From NCBI GenBank assembly GCA_965279065.1, contig OZ257134.1, positions 3,162,001-3,226,000 of the forward strand: DNA of 64,000 nt, read 5' to 3'. The notes under the pieces were generated by a model, which worked only from the letters and a program-made list of their open reading frames with translations, was not told the DNA's origin and did not search any database. Numbering within the stretch: position 1 is the stretch's first letter; each line of letters opens with the position of its first letter. The position numbers were made by a program, and so were the translations under genes. Origin of the DNA: JAKAXS01 sp965279065 (GTDB lineage: Bacteria; Pseudomonadota; Alphaproteobacteria; Rhizobiales; Hyphomicrobiaceae). Of the stretch, positions 25,017 to 31,893 are shown in pieces.

Positions 25017-26339
25017 CTAGGACATTGCATTTGTTATGGGCTTGTAGGTGTCCGCGTAGGTCGTGTAATTCCCAATGATCCGCTCCATCATCGAACGCTT
25101 TTCGTCGTCGAGCTGGCCCAAAAGACGTGCCGGACGGCCCCCCCAAACACCACCGCTAGCTAAGCGCTGGCCTGGCTCCGTCTCGGCGCCGGCGGCGAGG
25201 AGAACGTCGTCTTCGACGATCGTGTGCCGGTTCAACGTGGCGCCTATGCCGATCAAGCATCTGCTCCCGACTTGGCTGTCGTGAATGGTGACGTTGTGCC
25301 CGATCGTTGTTCGATCACCGATGACAACACGCTGTCCGCGGCAATCAATGTGAGTGTTGTCCTGAATATTCGTCGCCCGTCCTAGCGTGATCTCGCCATC
25401 GGTGGCGTCCAAAAAGCAGGAGAAGAAAACACTCGCTTGCGGGGCCAAGCCCACGCGCCCCCTGAGCGTGGCAGTGGGCGCTATGAAATTGGCTTTCGAG
25501 GACTCAATGACGATGTCTGCAGGTTGTCGCCGGACGATCGATTCGGCGCTGGCTTCCCTCATCTCCCGAAACCATCGATCGTCTTCACCTTCATCGAGTC
25601 TTCGGACAGCCCTCGCCGGCATCCCTGCGTACAGGCATCCGCTTTCGAGCTTTGTTCGGGGAAATACGACGGCACCGTCCTCGATGACCACGTTGTCGCC
25701 CACTTTGGCGCCGTCGAGAATTACGACTCCGTTGCCGATGATGCAGTCGTTACCCACCTCACAAGCATGGATGCACGCACCTTCACCCACCGCCACGCGA
25801 TCGCCGATGATTGTGGGGAGAACGTCGTGAGCAATGTGTACAGTCGAGCCCTTGCCGATGCTGAAGTCGTCGCCGATCCGCACGAAATGGCCGTCTCCTC
25901 GGATGACTGCCTGAGCGGAGATCACGAGCCGTGAGCCGATTTCGACCCTTCCGATGATGCAAGCTTGCCGGCCGCACGCTCGCGGGTCGGTTGCGAGTTT
26001 GGGAATACAGCCTCCGTAAGGCATTAGGAGCGGCATCGGTAAGCCTACTAGATCTGCGATAAGCTCAAACGGTCCAGTCGGCATGGGTGAGGCACGAACG
26101 GCTGAACGCGCCACTGCGATTAGATCGTCGACGATCATTCCTTGGCTGGCGAGCCGGCAGAATGGTCTAGCTCCGTCAAGATTTGGCACACCAAGAGCAC
26201 GCGCAAAAAGGTACCTGCGAACGCTTAATCGCTTGTGACCGTAGGCAACACTGTGCATCAGAAGGAGCCAGGCCGATCCCAAGTCTCCCGTTTTTGCTGT
26301 CGCCCTTAGCTGTCGAACTTCCCTACGACCTTGACGCAT
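25017..26339 (-). CDS. Tandem left-handed beta-helix (gamma-carbonic anhydrase-like) protein
   Basis: The 440-residue protein contains two hexapeptide-repeat domains, about 110-245 (RVEIGSRLVISAQAVIRGDGHFVRIGDDFSIGKGSTVHI...) and 280-415 (TLRGRVGLAPQASVFFSCFLDATDGEITLGRATNIQDNTHIDCRGQ...). Each has the gamma-carbonic anhydrase/PaaY look, with metal-ligand-like His in STVHIAHD and NTHIDC...IGHNVTIHD. The first 100 residues are helical and of unknown type. It lies 7 bp after hcmA and 12 bp before the adenosyltransferase gene. PaaY relatives are CoA thioesterases, so a role in rescuing CoA or the mutase is possible. No function is established. Confidence 0.7.
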   Translation of the reverse strand: MRQGRREVRQLRATAKTGDLGSAWLLLMHSVAYGHKRLSVRRYLFARALGVPNLDGARPFCRLASQGMIVDDLIAVARSAVRASPMPTGPFELIADLVGLPMPLLMPYGGCIPKLATDPRACGRQACIIGRVEIGSRLVISAQAVIRGDGHFVRIGDDFSIGKGSTVHIAHDVLPTIIGDRVAVGEGACIHACEVGNDCIIGNGVVILDGAKVGDNVVIEDGAVVFPRTKLESGCLYAGMPARAVRRLDEGEDDRWFREMREASAESIVRRQPADIVIESSKANFIAPTATLRGRVGLAPQASVFFSCFLDATDGEITLGRATNIQDNTHIDCRGQRVVIGDRTTIGHNVTIHDSQVGSRCLIGIGATLNRHTIVEDDVLLAAGAETEPGQRLASGGVWGGRPARLLGQLDDEKRSMMERIIGNYTTYADTYKPITNAMS

Positions 26340-26346
26340 CGCCGCC

Positions 26347-28032
26347 TCAGTAAACCGGTGTCTCTCGGTAGGTGCCCCAAATCGTCCTCAGCGATTCGAC
26401 GAAGTCGCCCATCGTGGCGCCGGCCTTCACCAGCTCGATGCTGATCGGCATGATGTTCTCGTTGGGATCCTTCGCGACCTCCATCAGCTTATCCATGAGC
26501 TTCTGAAACTTGACCGGATCCCTTTCGGCGCGAACCCGCTTCGTACGATTGACCTGACGGGTGGCGGTGGTCGCATCGTACGGATGGGTATGGATCTCCG
26601 GATCAGGCGTCCCGTCGACGAAGCGATTGACTCCGATGACCGGCTTCGTGCCGGCCTGCTTCCGAAGGGCGGTTTCATAAGCAAAATCTGCTATATGACG
26701 CTGGAACCAACCCTCCTGGATTAATTTCATCGCACCACCGTTCTTCTCGACGTCTTCGAGAATCTCAAAGATTTTTTTCTCGTATTCAGTGGTCAATGCC
26801 TCGACATAGAAAGAGCCACCCAAGGGATCTACGACTTGGGTGACGTTACTTTCCTCTGCGATGACCTGCTGTGTGCGCAGCGCCATCCGCATCGCGTCTT
26901 CCGTCGGGATTGCGAAGGCTTCGTCGTAACCGTTCGTGTGCAATGACTGACAACCACCCAGAGACGCAGCTAACGCCTGCAACGTCGTTCGGATGACGTT
27001 GACCATATATTGCGGTTTCGTCAGAGATGCCGCTGCCGTCTGGCAGTGGAATCGCAACCGCATTGACTCTGGATTGGTAGCGCCGAAGCGCTCTTTCATA
27101 ATCTTCGCGTAGCAGCGCCGGACAGCGCGAAACTTCGCCACCTCTTCAAAAAAGTCAGCCTGGCACACAAAAAAGAAGGCTAGTCGAGGCGCGAACTCGT
27201 CGACTTTCATACCTGTCTTGAGAACTTCCTCGACGTAGACGATCAGGTTCGCCAATGTGAAAGCCACCTCATGCAACGGGGAGGAGCCGGCTTCGGAGAT
27301 GTGATAACCCGAGATGTTGATCGGGTTATATCGCTTCATATTCTTGGCGCAGTAGGTGATGCAGTCGCGCACGAGTCGAACGGATGGCTCAGCAGGGAAA
27401 ATGTATTCCTTCTGCGCCATATACTCCTTCAAGATGTCCGCCTGAACCGTGCCCGAAAGCTTGTTCATGTCATAGCCGCGCTTTTCGGCGAGCGCGATGT
27501 ACATTGCCAGCAAGATCCAAGCGGTGGGGTTGATCGTGAAGGACACCGAGATTTTCTCGAGATCGATACCGTCGAGAAGGGCTTCCATGTCAGCGAGGGT
27601 ATCGATCGCTACGCCTTCACGGCCGACTTCACCGTCGCTCATAGGATGATCTGAATCGTAACCCATGAGTGTGGGCATATCGAAGTCTGTCGATATGCCC
27701 GTTTGGCCTTGGGCGATAAGGAACTTGAAGCGCTTGTTCGTGTCCTCGCCCGTGCCGAAACCAGCAATCTGCCGCATCGTCCAATTGCGCGACCGATACA
27801 TTGTTGGGTATGGACCACGCGTAAACGGGTAGCGCCCAGGCAGCCCAATGTCCTCGTTTGGTGTCTCTTCGAGATCAGCCTGCGTATACACTCGTTGAAC
27901 CGGGAAATCGCCCAGGGTGTGAAACGTCTCCTTCCGCTCCCCCTGCTTCTTCAGGAACTGAGCGACCTCGTTCTGTTCCCAATCCCGCACCTGGTCCTTG
28001 ATGGCATCTACGGTCTCGCTGGTTGCTTTCAT
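26347..28032 (-). CDS. hcmA: 2-Hydroxyisobutyryl-CoA mutase, large subunit
   Basis: This 561-residue protein is the substrate-binding TIM barrel of a B12-dependent acyl-CoA mutase without the B12 domain, as in two-subunit mutases. In MRQIAGF, I89 replaces the Tyr of methylmalonyl-CoA mutase and the Phe of isobutyryl-CoA mutase, and D116 in STDFDMP takes the place of Ala. These correspond to I90 and D117 of the Aquincola tertiaricarbonis enzyme, which select 2-hydroxyisobutyryl-CoA and form (S)-3-hydroxybutyryl-CoA. The start at 28032 (MKATSE) lies 13 bp after the GTPase gene. The frame is open to 28080, but that part overlaps the GTPase gene. The residue identification is read directly; numbering of the reference is from memory. 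Confidence 0.92.
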   Translation of the reverse strand: MKATSETVDAIKDQVRDWEQNEVAQFLKKQGERKETFHTLGDFPVQRVYTQADLEETPNEDIGLPGRYPFTRGPYPTMYRSRNWTMRQIAGFGTGEDTNKRFKFLIAQGQTGISTDFDMPTLMGYDSDHPMSDGEVGREGVAIDTLADMEALLDGIDLEKISVSFTINPTAWILLAMYIALAEKRGYDMNKLSGTVQADILKEYMAQKEYIFPAEPSVRLVRDCITYCAKNMKRYNPINISGYHISEAGSSPLHEVAFTLANLIVYVEEVLKTGMKVDEFAPRLAFFFVCQADFFEEVAKFRAVRRCYAKIMKERFGATNPESMRLRFHCQTAAASLTKPQYMVNVIRTTLQALAASLGGCQSLHTNGYDEAFAIPTEDAMRMALRTQQVIAEESNVTQVVDPLGGSFYVEALTTEYEKKIFEILEDVEKNGGAMKLIQEGWFQRHIADFAYETALRKQAGTKPVIGVNRFVDGTPDPEIHTHPYDATTATRQVNRTKRVRAERDPVKFQKLMDKLMEVAKDPNENIMPISIELVKAGATMGDFVESLRTIWGTYRETPVY

Positions 28033-28045
28033 TGTTGTTCTCGAC

Positions 28046-29020
28046 TCAAATGAAGGATTGGGTGAACGCGTTCGAGACAAGCTCGCTCGCGGCTGAATAG
28101 GGGTCTTGTTGGCGGTTGCACAAGGTGTCGGCTAGAGCAGGGCGAGAAAGCTTCGAGGTCTTCATGAAGCGTTCAATCAGCAGTGTTTCTGCCGTTTTCT
28201 CGAGTCGGAAGCCGGCGATCTCAAGTTCTCGGATCTTCCCTCGCGTCGTGCTCTGTGAAACTGTCCTGTGACGATCGATTTCGTCTGCCAGCTCAGCCAG
28301 TCCAGTGCCCGAATAGGAACTGACACCTATGACATTGGGCGACCACACTTCGTGATCCTTCGTTGCTAGACCCAACGTCAGCATTTGCTTGAGATCGACG
28401 ATGACCTTGTTCGAGTCGCTACGATCGCATTTCGAGACAACGTGGATGTCGGCGATTTCCAGCATACCGGCCTTGATCGCTTGGATCTCGTCGCCCAGAC
28501 CAGGCGCGGAAACGACCACCGTGGTGTGAGAGGCTTTCGCTATCTCAACTTCGTCCTGACCGACGCCAACCGTCTCAATGACGATTGTATCGAAGCCCCC
28601 AATATCTAGGATATCAACGGCGTCCAGGGTCGATCTGGCCATGCCACCGACAGCCCCCCGCGTGGCCATGCTCCGAATATAGACGCCGACGTCACCTCCG
28701 AGTTCGGACATGCGGATGCGATCACCGAGTATCGACCCGCCCGAGTATGGACTCGATGGATCAACGGCAATGATCGCTACTTTCCGATTCCTTCGCCTGA
28801 ATTCCGCAGCGAGATTGCATACGAGTGTAGATTTGCCGCTACCCGGAACCCCGGTGATCCCAATCACATGGGCATTTCCCGCCTTTCGATAGATGTCCGC
28901 CAAAGCCGGTCGAACCTCATCGAGACCGATCTCTGCCCGCGTGATCAGACGGCTAATGGCCGTGATCTCGCCTCGAAAAGCCCGAACGGCGAGGGCTGCC
29001 GACGGAACGTAATGCGTCAA
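28046..29020 (-). CDS. MeaB/ArgK-type G-protein chaperone of the mutase
   Basis: The 324-residue P-loop GTPase has Walker A GVPGSGKST at 57-65, DPSSPYSGGSILGDRIRM, the ETVGVGQDEVEIA switch, and the SKCD guanine-specificity motif (NKxD variant). Proteins of this family gate cofactor loading and protect B12 mutases from inactivation. The start overlaps the ligase gene by ATGA, and the stop lies 13 bp before hcmA, so the chaperone is encoded between ligase and mutase. The mutase-linked copy is called MeaH in 2-hydroxyisobutyrate degraders. Confidence 0.9.
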   Translation of the reverse strand: MTHYVPSAALAVRAFRGEITAISRLITRAEIGLDEVRPALADIYRKAGNAHVIGITGVPGSGKSTLVCNLAAEFRRRNRKVAIIAVDPSSPYSGGSILGDRIRMSELGGDVGVYIRSMATRGAVGGMARSTLDAVDILDIGGFDTIVIETVGVGQDEVEIAKASHTTVVVSAPGLGDEIQAIKAGMLEIADIHVVSKCDRSDSNKVIVDLKQMLTLGLATKDHEVWSPNVIGVSSYSGTGLAELADEIDRHRTVSQSTTRGKIRELEIAGFRLEKTAETLLIERFMKTSKLSRPALADTLCNRQQDPYSAASELVSNAFTQSFI

Positions 29021-30453
29021 GGCTTGCTCTCCCCTTCGAGATGCGATTGCATGTCACGGAAAACCGTTCTGTCGTCGAGCACCCGCCTTGCTTTGAAATC
29101 CGTTCTAGGTAGCGTGCCGTGCCGAACTATTTCGGCCTTCGCGCGCAGGCCAATGAGTTTCTGCATTCGATGGGCGACCTCTGCCCGAAATTGCTCGACT
29201 CTATCAGGGCCTGCCGAAAAGATTTCTTCAGCCGCCTCTACCCTGAGCAGAAGCTCATCCATGATCGATTCGCGCGTGATGATAATTTGATGCTCGCCGC
29301 CGTATGAGGGCGTTTCATTCAGCGCTCTATCGATCTCACTCGGATAAACGTTTTCTCCACGGATCGTGAACATGTCGTCGATCCGCCCGAAGATGCCATT
29401 GGGGAGCCTCGGGTAAGTTCTGCCGCAAGGGTTTGGTGTGTTGACCCACTGCGTCAGATCACCCGATGCCAGCCGGATCATCGGCTGTGAAGTGCGCTCG
29501 AGCTGGGTGTAGACCGGTGTACCGCGTTGTCCGTAAGCAATCCTTTGCATTGTCTTTGGATCGCACACCTCGGTGTATACGATATCCTGCCAGCACAGCA
29601 TGCCATCTGTTTCGGCTGACCCCGCGACGTTCATCCAAGGCGTTATCTCGGCCATTGAGCCGCAATCAAAGACCTTTGCTCCGAACGCAGCTTCGATGCG
29701 ATCGCGGATTCCGGGAATTGATGCGCCTGGTTCTCCTGAGAAGAACATGTGCTTGAGTCCGAAATCCCGGGGATTGAGTCCCTCTTCACGAGCAACCTGA
29801 GCGAGATGCAACGCATAGGTCGGCGTGCTGTACATCGCTTGTGGCTTCAACGACGATAGCCATTGAGCACATCGCACGGTCATGCCGGCAGCGCCGGCTC
29901 CGAAAGGAAAGGCTTTCGCGCCAAGCCGCTCCGCACCGGCGAGCGCTCCCCAGCTACCCATGTAAAGGCTGAGAATTGAAGCGACACAAACCATGTCGCC
30001 CGGGCGAATGCCCATCGCCCACATGATCCGCGCATGGGCGTTGGAAATCGCAATCCAATCATTACGACCGATTGCAAACGCCGTAGGCCGTCCCGTCGTC
30101 CCGCTAGTGCCGTGTATGTGATAAATCTCAGAATCGGGCACGCACAGATAGTCACCAAACGGTGGATGTGACGCTTGAGACCGTCGTAAGTCGGCTTTCG
30201 TTATGACCGGAACTCGGCTTTCAAAATCCTCTAGAGAGCGCAATTGGTTTGGATGGAAGCCAGCTTTATTCCAGTGTTCGCGATAAAAGTTCGACTTCTC
30301 ATATGCGTAGCTGCAAAGAACTTGAAGCCGCTCCAGGATCGCTTTCTCGCGATCAGCGGCAGGCATGGTTTCGCGTGTGCGGAACCAATACCTAGAATCT
30401 TCGGGAGGAAAATACGCAGCATCATAGCCCTGGGGAAATGACCAAAATTCCAT
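29017..30453 (-). CDS. hclA: 2-Hydroxyisobutyrate-CoA ligase (phenylacetate-CoA ligase family)
   Basis: This 478-residue acyl-adenylate-forming enzyme has the P-loop HGTSGTTGRPT at 114-124, a second ATP motif GSMAEITPW, the hinge GRIDDMFTIRGENVYPSEID and the C-terminal Lys of RTDFKARR. It belongs with PaaK-like ligases rather than acetyl-CoA synthetases. Located between hcmB and the mutase chaperone, it is expected to activate 2-hydroxyisobutyrate with ATP and CoA, as HclA does in Aquincola. The 4-bp overlap with the next gene indicates coupling. The substrate is inferred from context. Confidence 0.85.
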   Translation of the reverse strand: MEFWSFPQGYDAAYFPPEDSRYWFRTRETMPAADREKAILERLQVLCSYAYEKSNFYREHWNKAGFHPNQLRSLEDFESRVPVITKADLRRSQASHPPFGDYLCVPDSEIYHIHGTSGTTGRPTAFAIGRNDWIAISNAHARIMWAMGIRPGDMVCVASILSLYMGSWGALAGAERLGAKAFPFGAGAAGMTVRCAQWLSSLKPQAMYSTPTYALHLAQVAREEGLNPRDFGLKHMFFSGEPGASIPGIRDRIEAAFGAKVFDCGSMAEITPWMNVAGSAETDGMLCWQDIVYTEVCDPKTMQRIAYGQRGTPVYTQLERTSQPMIRLASGDLTQWVNTPNPCGRTYPRLPNGIFGRIDDMFTIRGENVYPSEIDRALNETPSYGGEHQIIITRESIMDELLLRVEAAEEIFSAGPDRVEQFRAEVAHRMQKLIGLRAKAEIVRHGTLPRTDFKARRVLDDRTVFRDMQSHLEGESKP

Positions 30454-30468
30454 ATCGCGGACTCCGAA

Positions 30469-30876
30469 TTATCGCGCGCCGCGCTCGTCGACGAGACGTG
30501 TAAGCGTCTCCACAATGGTCTTTGGCGGAATGTCCTGAAGTAGAACTTCCCGCACACCCATCTTCTTGAGTTCAACTACGTCTTCATCGGGCATCACGCC
30601 GCCCGCAACGACGATCAAGTCCTCAACCCCTTTCTGACTCAGCAGGCTGAATATCTTTGGGAAAACGGTGAGCTGAACACCTGAGAGCAGACTTACGCCC
30701 AAAATATCGACGTCCTCTTGAACCGCAGCGTCGACCACCTCTTCAGGCGTCCGATGGAGGCCGGAATAAATAACGTCCATACCAGCATCGCGAAGCGCTC
30801 GGGCCACGACCCGCACCCCGCGGTCATGACCATCTAAGCCCACCTTCGCCAAAAGAACCCGAATTGGTTGGGTCAC
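30469..30876 (-). CDS. hcmB: 2-Hydroxyisobutyryl-CoA mutase, small B12-binding subunit
   Basis: This is a 135-residue Rossmann-like B12-binding domain with the DxHxxG motif (D15-G-H17-D-R-G20), where H17 replaces dimethylbenzimidazole as the lower axial ligand. The SLLSG (S-x-L) and AGGVMPDED loops that hold the nucleotide tail are also present. It is the first gene of the mutase operon. The divergent gntR starts 49 bp away. Together with the large subunit it forms the mutase. Confidence 0.92.
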   Translation of the reverse strand: MTQPIRVLLAKVGLDGHDRGVRVVARALRDAGMDVIYSGLHRTPEEVVDAAVQEDVDILGVSLLSGVQLTVFPKIFSLLSQKGVEDLIVVAGGVMPDEDVVELKKMGVREVLLQDIPPKTIVETLTRLVDERGAR

Positions 30877-30902
30877 TGCCCGCCTCCCTACGACACCATT
30901 TT

Positions 30903-30926
30903 GAATTCAGAACTCGGAATTCAGAA
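30903..30926. promoter_or_regulatory. Direct repeat between hcmB and gntR, candidate GntR operator
   Basis: GAATTCAGAA occurs twice 14 bp apart (30903-30912 and 30917-30926), overlapping the gntR start. The extended core TCGGAATTCAG (30914-30924) reappears as its complement at 34098-34108, before the btuDCF/activator intergenic region. A shared operator for the GntR protein is a reasonable guess. Confidence 0.4.
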
Positions 30927-31663
30927 TGTCGAACAACGTATCCATTGTCAAGTGGGTGCCGAACTCGGTAAAAGATGGGGTCCGACTCAACGGGAGGCTT
31001 CACTTGGAAGGTTTGGAGATCTCTAAAAGTCTCGTGGAGCGAGCGTACGAAGTGATTCTGGACGCGCTCTGCGACGGTACTTTCAAGCCAGGTGAACGAC
31101 TTACCCAGGAAGACATTGCCGCTCGGCTCAACGTATCTAGGCAGCCTGTAACGCACGCTTTGGTGCTTCTTCGGTCGCAGGGCTTTCTCGAACCGGTCGG
31201 AAGACGCGGCCTTACGGTGACAGCAGTCGATCCGAAATTTATCGATGCGCTGTTTCAGCTTCGTGCCGCGATCGAGCCGCTTGCAGTCACGCTTGCCGTG
31301 CCGCGCCTGACGAAGTCGACGATCGACCAGGCTCGCTCTCTCATCAAGCACGGTAGGCGTGTTGTTCGCGAGGGCGACAGCAAGGCTATGTTGCAAGCGG
31401 ACATGGATTTCCACTCGCTTATCTATGACCTCTCCGGAAATCCACTTATCGCCGATACGATGCGCCTTCACTGGCATCATCTCCGGCGAGCCATGAGCCA
31501 AGTGCTTCGAGCGCCGGCAATCCAGACGGCGGTCTGGAACGAACACGCCAACATTCTTGAGAACATGGTTTCCGGGCACGCAGACAAAGCTGCCGACGCC
31601 ATGCGCAGCCACCTGCTCGATGCCAGCGAACGCACGCGGACATTCGGCTTCGCCGCCTATTGA
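30926..31663 (+). CDS. GntR-family regulator (FadR/FCD subgroup)
   Basis: The 245-residue protein has an N-terminal winged helix (residues about 32-100; EDIAARLNVSRQPVTHALVLLRSQGFL) and a helical FCD effector domain (about 105-235) with a DMDFHSLIYDLSGN metal-site motif and a HANILENM His. Such regulators usually bind small organic acids. Divergent from hcmB, it is the likely local regulator of the mutase operon, responding perhaps to 2-hydroxyisobutyrate or its CoA ester. The start is uncertain: the first 25 residues are atypical and a start near LHLEGLEIS is possible. Confidence 0.82.
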   Translation: MSNNVSIVKWVPNSVKDGVRLNGRLHLEGLEISKSLVERAYEVILDALCDGTFKPGERLTQEDIAARLNVSRQPVTHALVLLRSQGFLEPVGRRGLTVTAVDPKFIDALFQLRAAIEPLAVTLAVPRLTKSTIDQARSLIKHGRRVVREGDSKAMLQADMDFHSLIYDLSGNPLIADTMRLHWHHLRRAMSQVLRAPAIQTAVWNEHANILENMVSGHADKAADAMRSHLLDASERTRTFGFAAY

Positions 31664-31743
31664 TCCTTCGGTTTTCATGACCGGCCGCTCAGGGTTTTGC
31701 CCCCGTCGGATTTCGGGCGGCACGATTGTCGACGATCGGCTTG

Positions 31744-31760
31744 TGTAGCGTCGCGCTACA
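31744..31760. promoter_or_regulatory. Perfect TGTAGC-N5-GCTACA site
   Basis: A 17-bp palindrome of the activator family lies between the convergent gntR and activator genes. It sits about 25-40 bp downstream (minus direction) of the weak sigma54-like site at 31786-31801, so it could repress or fine-tune rather than activate, or may serve the activator gene's own control. Confidence 0.6.
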
Positions 31761-31785
31761 CGCGACGCCGACCATCAGCAAGGTG

Positions 31786-31801
31786 AGCAAGTCCCATGCC
31801 G
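31786..31801 (-). promoter_or_regulatory. Candidate sigma54 promoter reading antisense through gntR into hcmB
   Basis: On the minus strand CGGCATGGGACTTGCT keeps the invariant GG and GC with N10 spacing but has C for the first T. It would give a leader of about 900 nt antisense to gntR before hcmB. An activator-type sequence lies about 69 bp upstream (31861). Confidence 0.45.
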
Positions 31802-31860
31802 GTCGTGATCACTGATTTTCAATGAATTTTGTCGATGTGACGCGTTCCTTGGGCTACAAC

Positions 31861-31877
31861 TGTAGCCTCAGATGACA
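31861..31877 (-). promoter_or_regulatory. Activator half-site (TGTAGC...GATGACA)
   Basis: TGTAGCCTCAGATGACA has the TGT-N11-ACA outline. A back-to-back GGCTACA directly precedes TGTAGCC (31853-31867). It is placed correctly to act on the candidate promoter at 31786-31801. Confidence 0.45.
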
Positions 31878-31893
31878 CGCGATCCGACGGCCA

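Noticed and set aside
26484..27848. Frames antisense to or overlapping the mutase gene
   Set aside because: They are shadows of a strongly coding gene with high third-position GC.
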